64,000 nucleotides of DNA. Source: Pantoea alhagi. Its GTDB lineage: Bacteria > Pseudomonadota > Gammaproteobacteria > Enterobacterales > Enterobacteriaceae. The stretch covers positions 3,658,001 to 3,722,000 of the forward strand of contig NZ_CP019706.1 of assembly GCF_002101395.1 (NCBI RefSeq), given 5' to 3'. The notes beneath the pieces were generated by a model that made no database searches, was not told where the DNA came from, and was given only the letters and a program-made list of their open reading frames with translations. This document shows positions 8,330 through 15,458 of this stretch, one piece after another (the stretch's first letter is position 1; each line of letters begins with the position of its first letter). Position numbers and translations under genes: made by a program.

Positions 8330-9526
8330 TTGCAACAGAAGATCGCTTATCCCGGTTTGGCCGGCATCGTTATGTTAGGCATGGCACAGATCATCGCATG
8401 GGGCGGATCTTTCTATGTTATGGCGGTGCTGGCCGCGCCAGTAAGCCGGGAGACAGGCTGGTCGCAGCAATGGATTTACGGTGCGCTGTCGCTGGCAATT
8501 CTGGTCTCCGGCATGCTGGCACCCTTATGCGGCCGTATCATTGCTCGCACCGGCGGTCGTACTATGCTTGCCGCCAGCGGCGGCGTACTGGCTGCGGGTC
8601 TGGTACTGGTCGGACTGAGTCACTCGCTGTGGCTTTTTCTGCTGGCCTGGACCATTATCGGCGTGGGTATGGCAATGGGGCTGTATGATGCGCTGTTTGC
8701 CACGCTAGGCACGCTGTATGGTGGAATGGCACGCCGTGCTATTACCAGCATTACGCTCATTTCCGGCTTTTGTACCACACTGGTATGGCCGTTTTGCGCT
8801 TTGCTTATTGAATGGCTGGGATGGCGGCATGCCTGTTTTGCTTATGCAGCATTATTGGTGGTTAGCGTCCTTCCGGCCTGTCTGTTCTCTTTACCGGCCG
8901 GAGGCGGTCGCAAAATCAGCCTGGTCAGTAACACGACATCAGGCAAGCAGGAGACGATAGCGCAGGATCTCTTCTGGCTGCTGTGCGCCATCTTTACCCT
9001 GGCGTCGGTGATCATGACCGCCATTTCGGTACAGCTGATTACGTTATTGCAGAGCCAGGGCTATACGCTGGCTGCCGCGCTGGCGTTAAGCGCCATTCTG
9101 GGGCCGTGTCAGGTGGCTTCGCGCGTGGTGGATATGGCATTCCGGCGCGGTCATCCGCTCTGGACCACGCTGTTTTCAGTGGGGCTGGTCGCGCTGGGGC
9201 TGCTTATTCTATTGTTGTTTCCCCATCTTGCGATGCCCGGCATGCTGCTTTACGGGGCGGGCAACGGTCTTCGGGCGATTGTGCGCGGCACCCTGCCGCT
9301 AGCGCTGGTAAAACCGGAAGAGTATGCCATTGTTGCCGGGCGGATGGCGCGGCCAGCACTGATTGGTCAGGCGCTAACGCCTTTAATTGGTGGCTGGGTT
9401 TTTCAACACTTTGGTGCGCAGGCTACCTTGCTGCTGCTGTGCGCGCTGGCGCTGATCAATGTATTGTTTACCTTACTGCTAAAAATGCGGCTGCCGCAGC
9501 AGCGGGCAATGCCTGAGAAATCGTAA
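8330..9526 (+). CDS. MFS transporter
   Basis: A 398-residue inner-membrane MFS protein with about 12 hydrophobic segments. Seen: GMAQIIAWGGSFYVMAVLAAPV in segment 1, GWSQQWIYGALSLAILVSG and the CGRIIARTGGR loop (motif A position). The N-terminal pattern resembles monocarboxylate/oxalate-type MFS members, but the substrate cannot be told. The likely start is TTG at 8330, weakly supported by AGAGA upstream; an ATG at 8371 is an alternative that would cut into segment 1. It lies 12 bases after the MmyB regulator, so cotranscription is likely. Confidence 0.82.
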   Translation: MQQKIAYPGLAGIVMLGMAQIIAWGGSFYVMAVLAAPVSRETGWSQQWIYGALSLAILVSGMLAPLCGRIIARTGGRTMLAASGGVLAAGLVLVGLSHSLWLFLLAWTIIGVGMAMGLYDALFATLGTLYGGMARRAITSITLISGFCTTLVWPFCALLIEWLGWRHACFAYAALLVVSVLPACLFSLPAGGGRKISLVSNTTSGKQETIAQDLFWLLCAIFTLASVIMTAISVQLITLLQSQGYTLAAALALSAILGPCQVASRVVDMAFRRGHPLWTTLFSVGLVALGLLILLLFPHLAMPGMLLYGAGNGLRAIVRGTLPLALVKPEEYAIVAGRMARPALIGQALTPLIGGWVFQHFGAQATLLLLCALALINVLFTLLLKMRLPQQRAMPEKS

Positions 9527-9717
9527 CGGCAGGGCAGCAGGGCGCAACCCGCGTGGCCCGCTTTTCACAGCAAAAAAGCAGCGAATAATTGTGATTATGT
9601 GCCTTGCGTCCGCAGCTGGCTTCATAAAGGCAACTGTGTTTGTTATATTATTTTGTATGATTCTTCACAGCCGCGGTGCCAAAAAGAATAAAATTCGCCG
9701 CAACTCAGGATGATGAA

Positions 9718-10203
9718 ATGTTAGATTACCGCTTCCCGACAGCTTTGCAGATGGTTTTGAGCGTAGCGATGGCGGAGCAGTCGGGCAAACGCTCCACCAG
9801 CGCCATTCTGGCGTATGGTCTGGAAGCTAACCCAAGCTTTATTCGTAAGCTGATGGTGCCGCTGACGCGCGATGGCATTATCGTGTCCACGTTAGGCCGT
9901 ACCGGTTCGATTCACCTTGGACGGCCCGCCGATCAAATAACGCTGCGTGATATTTATGTCTCAGTGATTGAAGACAAGAAAATTTGGGCATCGCGTCCTG
10001 AAGTCCCCGCGCGTTGTGTGGTAAGCGCAAATGCCTGCTGGTATTTCAAAGCCATTGCTCAGGAGGCGGAAGAAGCCTCGCTGAAGGTGCTGGCAAAGCG
10101 CACCGTCGCCGATGCGCTGGAAGAGCTAAAAACCAGAGATACCAGCGGCTGCGAGGCCGTTCCTGAACCGGAAACTGAAACACCCTGCAAAAGGAGCCGC
10201 TAA
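9718..10203 (+). CDS. Rrf2-family transcriptional regulator
   Basis: This 161-residue protein opens like other Rrf2 regulators: MLDYRFPTALQMVLSVAMAE, followed by a winged helix (STSAILAYGLEANPSFIRKLMVPLTRDGIIVST) and a wing with GSIHLGRPADQITLRDIY. Start 9718 has AGGA seven bases upstream; a GTG at 9676 would add 14 residues without a good ribosome-binding site. The three-Cys iron-sulfur arrangement of NsrR/IscR is absent (only two Cys, spaced x6), so it resembles the non-cluster YwnA-like members. It is monocistronic with its own terminator. The target is unknown. Confidence 0.88.
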   Translation: MLDYRFPTALQMVLSVAMAEQSGKRSTSAILAYGLEANPSFIRKLMVPLTRDGIIVSTLGRTGSIHLGRPADQITLRDIYVSVIEDKKIWASRPEVPARCVVSANACWYFKAIAQEAEEASLKVLAKRTVADALEELKTRDTSGCEAVPEPETETPCKRSR

Positions 10204-10217
10204 ATGCGGCTTTTTTT
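10195..10217 (+). terminator. Rho-independent terminator of the Rrf2 gene
   Basis: AGCCGC/GCGGCT stem around a TAAAT loop, overlapping the stop codon and followed by a run of seven T. Confidence 0.85.
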
Positions 10218-10805
10218 ATCTTTGTTGATTCTTACTGCGTAGCCTGCCTGCCGTATCGCCTACACTCTCTTTAGTTACAACATACTATTTAAAAACAGTA
10301 ATTAGATACCTCGACAACGAAGCTGATATGGCTTAGCAGCTACTGTGTCAACTTCTGTCCATGTCGCTGAAGGTAGTTGCTGGCCCCTAAGCGTCAGCAG
10401 CAAGCTGCAAACGTCAAGCTGGAATCATGTCCTTTTCGTTTGCGGATATTCCGTGTCTTGATGCGACTTGATCCCGTTGTTAAGCATGCAGCGGTCAAAT
10501 GCGCTTTTGCTTACGTCTATATCAGTTGCAGGCATCATCTCACTTAAACCGTCACGCCTGTTCGACGCCTGCCAGGGTATGCCTATCAATGCTATTGGCA
10601 GAAGCATACTAAACAGGGGAGTGCATTGATATATCAATAATTTCAATAGATTAGGGGCGGGTTGTTACTGTTCGTTAAATACTCAGCACGTCGGCGTCAA
10701 TTTAATGTATCAATATAGTTTGCAATTTTCCGTGAAATCAGTCACCGTTAAAGTGTAACTGCAACTGATACTGATACCATTAGCCCTGGCGACGGGAGAG
10801 AGAAG
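10218..10805. other. Long intergenic region without a supported gene
   Basis: About 590 bases between the Rrf2 gene and the AraC-family gene. A leftward 73-codon frame (10425-10646, TTG start, no ribosome-binding site) is present but unconvincing. The right-hand 100 bases presumably contain the promoter of the AraC-family gene; I cannot identify a marbox with confidence. Confidence 0.5.
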
Positions 10806-11159
10806 ATGAGAAGTGACGCGTTTATTCACGATCTGATTGACTGGATTGACAACAATATCGAAGGCCGACTGGACCTGGATACCGTTTCCGAGCGTGCAGG
10901 CTATTCAAAATGGCATCTGCAGCGGATGTTCAAAGAGCATACCGGCCATCCGCTGGGCGAGTATATCCGTTCGCAAAAGCTGAAAAAATCAGCCGATCGC
11001 CTTACCCGCAGCAATGAACCGATCCTTAATGTAGCGATCTCTTTAGGTTTCGATTCTCAGCAATCTTTTAACCGCAGCTTTAAACGTCAGTTCGGCCAGG
11101 CACCTGGCGCATGGCGTCGCAGCGTGGTTCAGCAGCACGGTAAATCACTACAGAGCTGA
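10806..11159 (+). CDS. AraC-family activator of the MarA/SoxS/RamA type
   Basis: A single-domain, 117-residue AraC/XylS protein with two helix-turn-helices and no ligand domain. Seen: IHDLIDWIDNNIEGRLDLDTVSERAGYSKWHLQRMF (first HTH, nearly as in MarA, Rob and SoxS), GEYIRSQKLKKSADRL, and ISLGFDSQQSFNRSFKRQFGQAPGAWRR (second HTH). Relatives activate efflux, porin and oxidative-stress genes by binding marboxes. Such proteins act according to abundance, so regulation is expected at its own promoter, but no marR-like partner is adjacent. I cannot assign it to MarA, SoxS or RamA by orthology. AGAGAGAAG precedes the ATG. Confidence 0.9.
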   Translation: MRSDAFIHDLIDWIDNNIEGRLDLDTVSERAGYSKWHLQRMFKEHTGHPLGEYIRSQKLKKSADRLTRSNEPILNVAISLGFDSQQSFNRSFKRQFGQAPGAWRRSVVQQHGKSLQS

Positions 11160-11169
11160 GCGATCGCCA

Positions 11170-11189
11170 GGGCCGGATGCTTCCGGCCC
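11170..11189 (+). terminator. Hairpin after the AraC-family gene
   Basis: GGGCCGGA and TCCGGCCC form an 8-bp stem with a 4-base loop 11 bases after the stop. The following bases are not a proper U-tract, so termination strength is uncertain. Confidence 0.5.
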
Positions 11190-11296
11190 GCGTTGTGAAA
11201 CATCTCACATTTCCTTTTTATTCAGCCAATGCTGAAATGGCGTTTCAATATAATCTGTGTTGGGATTAACGCATCGTTTTTTCCGGAAACGCACCG

Positions 11297-12625
11297 ATGC
11301 TTATTTCACTGGATGATTATCATCCCGCAGCCGATGGCGTAACAGCCGACACTGCCCATTTTCAACGCGCTATTGATGACATTTCCGCTCAGGGCGGCGG
11401 CACACTTTATGTTCCTCCCGGGCCATACCTGATTGGCTCTCTGACGCTCCCCGCAAATTTCACGCTGCATCTGGCCGCTGGGGCAACGTTAATCGCCAGC
11501 TGCCGGGCAGAAGATTATACAACGCAGACACAAAGCCAGGCGGAATGCTCCTCGCGGGCGTTGCTGTATGCGTACGGTCGGAAAAATATCACCATTGAAG
11601 GAAAAGGGCGCATAGATGGCAATGCCAGCGCCTGGTTTGCTGCGCATGCAGATGAGATGGGCTACCGTTTGCCGCTGGCGCAACGGCCACGCATACTGGT
11701 ACTGGAAGCCTGCCGTCAGGTTACGCTACAGGATTTTACTATTGAGCAGGCACCCATGTGGACAATCCATCTGGTGAGCTGTGAGCAGGTCAGGATTAGC
11801 CGCCTCTGCGTTGATAACGATCTAACGATGGCGAACACCGATGCGCTGGATATCGATAGCTGCCGCTATGTTCACATCAGCGACAGCTATTTTAGCGCGG
11901 CGGACGATGGCATCTGCATCAAAACCACCCGCAAGCCGACGCCGCTGCGCGGCCCGGCTGCGCACATTACCATTACCGGCACCATTCTGCGCTCCAACAG
12001 CTGCGCGCTAAAGATTGGCACGGAAACCTGGGATGACATTGAAGATGTCGTGGTGACCGGCTGCACTATCATCGATTCCAACCGTGGCATCGGGCTACTG
12101 AGTCGCGACGGCGGGCGCTTTCGCCGACTCTCTTTTAGCCATATCACCTTTAATTGCGTCTATGCGCCACCGGTTCACTGGGGCAAAGCCGATCCGGTAT
12201 TTATCTCGGTTCGTCCACGTCATCCTGAGGTTACGCCAGGGGAAATTGCCTGGGTACAGTTCAGTCATCTTACCGGTACCACGCAGGGGGCGATTAATCT
12301 GCATTGTGAAACGCCCGGCGCGCTGCATCATATCAGCTTCGATCACGTGTTAATCGACCAGCTTCCCAGCGAGCATCCGGAGCAGGGCTGGTATGATATT
12401 CGGCCACCCTGCAATCCGGCGAACCCGACCGGCATGGGACTGGATAATGCCTGGGCTATTAATCCCGCAACGGACCGCCCCTGGGGCGTGGAGGCCTGGC
12501 CTGGCGGGATGCCGGGGCTGTTTGCCCAGGGCGTCTCGGCGCTGTCGCTCAGTCAGATCGTCATTCATCGGCCAGATCCGCTGCCGCCAGGCTGGAATCC
12601 GCAGCTTATCGTTGAGCTTAGTTAG
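11297..12625 (+). CDS. Glycoside hydrolase family 28 protein (polygalacturonase-like)
   Basis: A 442-residue right-handed beta-helix protein. The N-terminus has the pectate-lyase-like opening DGVTADTAHFQRAIDDI...GGTLYVPPGPYLIGSLTL. GH28 catalytic signatures are present: Asn180-Thr-Asp182 (NTDALDID) and Asp203-Asp204-Gly (AADDGICIK). The classical GHG motif is replaced by NSCALKIGTET, as in exo- or rhamnogalacturonan-type members. There is no signal peptide, so it probably acts on imported oligogalacturonide-like sugars in the cytoplasm. The exact substrate is unknown. It lies 137 bases after the AraC-family gene, same direction, with the hairpin between. Confidence 0.85.
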   Translation: MLISLDDYHPAADGVTADTAHFQRAIDDISAQGGGTLYVPPGPYLIGSLTLPANFTLHLAAGATLIASCRAEDYTTQTQSQAECSSRALLYAYGRKNITIEGKGRIDGNASAWFAAHADEMGYRLPLAQRPRILVLEACRQVTLQDFTIEQAPMWTIHLVSCEQVRISRLCVDNDLTMANTDALDIDSCRYVHISDSYFSAADDGICIKTTRKPTPLRGPAAHITITGTILRSNSCALKIGTETWDDIEDVVVTGCTIIDSNRGIGLLSRDGGRFRRLSFSHITFNCVYAPPVHWGKADPVFISVRPRHPEVTPGEIAWVQFSHLTGTTQGAINLHCETPGALHHISFDHVLIDQLPSEHPEQGWYDIRPPCNPANPTGMGLDNAWAINPATDRPWGVEAWPGGMPGLFAQGVSALSLSQIVIHRPDPLPPGWNPQLIVELS

Positions 12626-12733
12626 AATAAAAAAGAAGAGGTTTTCAGCCGGAAGGCGGGCACTTTATCTGTGCGATGGGCTAATCTATCTGACAACCGA
12701 CCATAACCGCAATTTCACTGCGTGGAGTCATCT

Positions 12734-13015
12734 GTGCTGGAAATGCACTTCGATTTTTTAGCAATCCGCAGCGGCGAAGAGTTTTACCGCTGCTTTACTG
12801 AGCAGAGCGGCATCGCCGGAAAACCAGGCGCCAGTATCGATGCGCTATGGGATATGCTGACGGGCGAGTTAAGGCTACCGGCGCGCGCGTGGCTTTATCA
12901 TTTACCTTCTGTACAACAGCGTGCAGACCTGGCGGCGATTATCGAGCTGCTGGAAGAGGCGGCGCGCGAATTACAGGGTGAGTTTATTGTGCAGCGGGTT
13001 CAGGTTTGCGGGTAA
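12734..13015 (+). CDS. Barstar-family protein (YhcO-like)
   Basis: About 93 residues resembling barstar, the barnase inhibitor, and E. coli YhcO: MHFDFLAIRSGEEFYRCF, then a central DALWDMLTGELRLPA motif and a Glu-rich final helix. The likely start is GTG at 12734 with GGAG six bases upstream; ATG 12743 is an alternative. No ribonuclease gene is adjacent, so it is an orphan inhibitor by position. YhcO-type orphans are common in Enterobacterales, and what they bind is not established here. Confidence 0.8.
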   Translation: MLEMHFDFLAIRSGEEFYRCFTEQSGIAGKPGASIDALWDMLTGELRLPARAWLYHLPSVQQRADLAAIIELLEEAARELQGEFIVQRVQVCG

Positions 13016-13020
13016 TAAAA

Positions 13021-13050
13021 CTGCAGGGCAGCGTTGCCCTGCAGGCTCTT
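13021..13050. terminator. Terminator between barstar gene and srfC
   Basis: A perfect 10-bp stem CTGCAGGGCA/TGCCCTGCAG with a GCGT loop between convergent genes, followed by a short T-rich stretch (GCTCTTT). Confidence 0.75.
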
Positions 13051-15458
13051 TAGGCGCGGATGAGTTTCAGCGCCTGCTTTAACGGCAGTCGTGCGCTATC
13101 GGCAATCTCACTGCCGCCCGCATAGCCATTGTTCTCCACAATCAGCGTATTCAGGCCAACCAGCCAGTCATAAATATAAAAGGCGGTAGTATTGGCTGGC
13201 GCAGCGGAAAGGCGCGTCAGGCGTTGCGTGCTGCCAAAAGTCACGGTTGGCGTTTGCGGTTGGGCAAAAATCTTCTGGCCGCGATTCACGCGGCTGTCGG
13301 GCCGTTCCGCCGCGTCGCGCTTCAGGAAGCCGAGCCAGGCGACAAAGTCTCCCAGCACCGTCAACGCCCGTGAAACCTGACGATCCACCTTGCCTTCGCG
13401 CGGCGCGTTGGCCGCTTCATGCTCGGTCAGCGTACGTAACAGGGTGCCCGCGATATCCAGACGGAAACTGGCAGTGATCAGCTCCTCTGTTAACATTTGC
13501 AGCGTCGTTTTGCTTACGCCCAACAATGAGAGCAGACCATCGTTATCCGGCAGGCTGCGCAGATGATAGATCCAGTAGCGCTGCACGTTATGAGCAAACA
13601 GGCTGTCGTTATCCAATACCGGTTCTTCGCTTTCACCATCCAGCGCCGGTTCTGGCTGATTGCTGAACAGATCAAATTCAAAGCCAATGCCAAAATGGCT
13701 GCCCGGCAGATTGGGTGCGGCTGGCGTGGCATGCGCTCCGGCGGCGGCCTGCTGCTGCGGCAACAGATAGAGCGTGCGCAACTGCTCACGCGAGGGCTGT
13801 AATCGCTCCAGTAATTCGCCGTGCAGGCCAGTACGGGTTTGCAGCGCTTTTAACAGTTCATCAGCAATCTGCTGTTTCTGCTGTATATCGTCAACCGGCT
13901 GCGCCCAGTTGGCCAACAGGCGGTCGCTAAGCTCGCGGCTCAGACGCTGTATCTGATCCTGCATGCGCTGTTGTTTTTTTTCCGGTTTAATCTCGTTTTG
14001 CAGCCAGCTTGCCATACGCTCAATGCCGCCCGCATCCTGCGCCAGCATTGAGCCCCAGTCGCTGCCAGCGGTACCCGTTTGGCGCTGTACCGCTTCGTCG
14101 ATATTCGCCGACTGCACATAACGTCCATCAAAACGGGTTACCGCCCATACCAGTACCGGCTTATGCCCGCTTTGCTGTTCGCCTTCGCCGCGACGCATGG
14201 TTTTCAGCCACTGCGTTAACATGCGTGCAACGAAGCTGGCGTCATTACGCTGGCTGGCGGCAGTAGATACCAGCAACAGATCCAGACCATGACGTTCACC
14301 ATAAAACTCCAGAAACAGCGCGCGCCTGGCCTGCATCAGCCGTGCCAGCAGCGGATCGCGCTGAGCGGCCTGCGCCTGCTCCTGGCGCGTATCTTCATCC
14401 AGTGCAATGCCGTAGCCGGGAATATCTACCACATCCACCTGATCGAATAGAGCCTGACGCGGCGGAGTAGATAATGGGATCTGCACTTCCAGCGTCAGCA
14501 ACTGCAGTTCCGTCAGTGACAGCGTGATAGGGCTGGCGGCGCGTCCAGCCAGCCAGGGCACCACTTCCGCACGGCGCGTGGCATGGTTTGGCGTGGCGGC
14601 AGTACTGAACAGCAGTTCAGCTGGCAGCAGTGAGTCATCAACTAACAGCGAAAGCGGCGCCAGTACGTATGGCGCATGCTGTAGCGCATGCAGGGTATGC
14701 GCCAGCTGTCGCCACAGCGCGGTCAGGGTTTCATCATCATTCCACAGCAGTGCGAACAGTTGGGCACGGTCGTCCACGCTGAGCAGCGGCGCCAGTTCAC
14801 AGGCCTGCGGCCAGAAATGGCGGTTGAGTAGCGCGGCGCGACCTGTATCATGACGGCGGCAAAAATCCCACAGCGTAACCAGTTCATCGCTGGCAGCGCC
14901 TTTAACCGGCTGCGGCTGACGCAGACGCTGCAAATGTTCCAGCCGCGCCTCAAGCTGTTTCGCTTCCGGTTCGCCCTGCGGCTGCTGGAAGGCGGCCATC
15001 AGCACCATGCGCGTCATTTCCGCTTCGCTCAACAGCGTTAAGCACAGGGGCCTGCTGGCATCTTCCGGCTCGCGGCAATGGCTGAAGCGTGTCGCCATGC
15101 CATAATCCTGATTGCCGGGATTGATATGCGTGAGATAGTTAAGTGCTTTACCGCCAAAACTGGCGGTTAACTTTCCCTGAACATCGCCAGACAGCGCCTG
15201 CAGCAGTGAGGCTTTTCCCGCCTGTGAAAGACCATAAAAGCCGAGCGTATTTTCGCCAGGCTGCGTCTTTTGCATCTGGCGCAGCCGATATTTACCCCGG
15301 CGCAGAGCGAGTTTCAGGCCATCTGCCTCTATATCCAGGCGCGGCGACTGCACGCGCTGTGCATCGATCCATGAAAGGGCGAGGTCGATGCCTTCGTTCA
15401 TTTCCACTAACTGCTGGCTGAACGAAGAAGCCTGCTGTTTCAGCGTAAAGGCTGTCAT
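13050..15458 (-). CDS. srfC: SrfC family protein (putative P-loop GTPase/ATPase)
   Basis: An 802-residue cytoplasmic protein named after Salmonella SrfC (SsrB-regulated factor, called a virulence factor; biochemical role not established). Residues 73-84 hold a P-loop-like GFYGLSQAGKAS in which the position after Lys is Ala rather than Ser/Thr. A later VDVVDIPGYG fits a switch II DxxG motif, and VWAVTRFD may be a base-recognition element. The start overlaps the srfB stop by 4 bases, so the genes are translationally coupled. It is the last gene of srfA-srfB-srfC. Confidence 0.88.
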   Translation of the reverse strand: MTAFTLKQQASSFSQQLVEMNEGIDLALSWIDAQRVQSPRLDIEADGLKLALRRGKYRLRQMQKTQPGENTLGFYGLSQAGKASLLQALSGDVQGKLTASFGGKALNYLTHINPGNQDYGMATRFSHCREPEDASRPLCLTLLSEAEMTRMVLMAAFQQPQGEPEAKQLEARLEHLQRLRQPQPVKGAASDELVTLWDFCRRHDTGRAALLNRHFWPQACELAPLLSVDDRAQLFALLWNDDETLTALWRQLAHTLHALQHAPYVLAPLSLLVDDSLLPAELLFSTAATPNHATRRAEVVPWLAGRAASPITLSLTELQLLTLEVQIPLSTPPRQALFDQVDVVDIPGYGIALDEDTRQEQAQAAQRDPLLARLMQARRALFLEFYGERHGLDLLLVSTAASQRNDASFVARMLTQWLKTMRRGEGEQQSGHKPVLVWAVTRFDGRYVQSANIDEAVQRQTGTAGSDWGSMLAQDAGGIERMASWLQNEIKPEKKQQRMQDQIQRLSRELSDRLLANWAQPVDDIQQKQQIADELLKALQTRTGLHGELLERLQPSREQLRTLYLLPQQQAAAGAHATPAAPNLPGSHFGIGFEFDLFSNQPEPALDGESEEPVLDNDSLFAHNVQRYWIYHLRSLPDNDGLLSLLGVSKTTLQMLTEELITASFRLDIAGTLLRTLTEHEAANAPREGKVDRQVSRALTVLGDFVAWLGFLKRDAAERPDSRVNRGQKIFAQPQTPTVTFGSTQRLTRLSAAPANTTAFYIYDWLVGLNTLIVENNGYAGGSEIADSARLPLKQALKLIRA

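Noticed and set aside
10425..10646. 73-codon leftward frame before the AraC-family gene
   Set aside because: TTG start, no ribosome-binding site and no recognisable family. It has a hydrophobic start but otherwise looks random.
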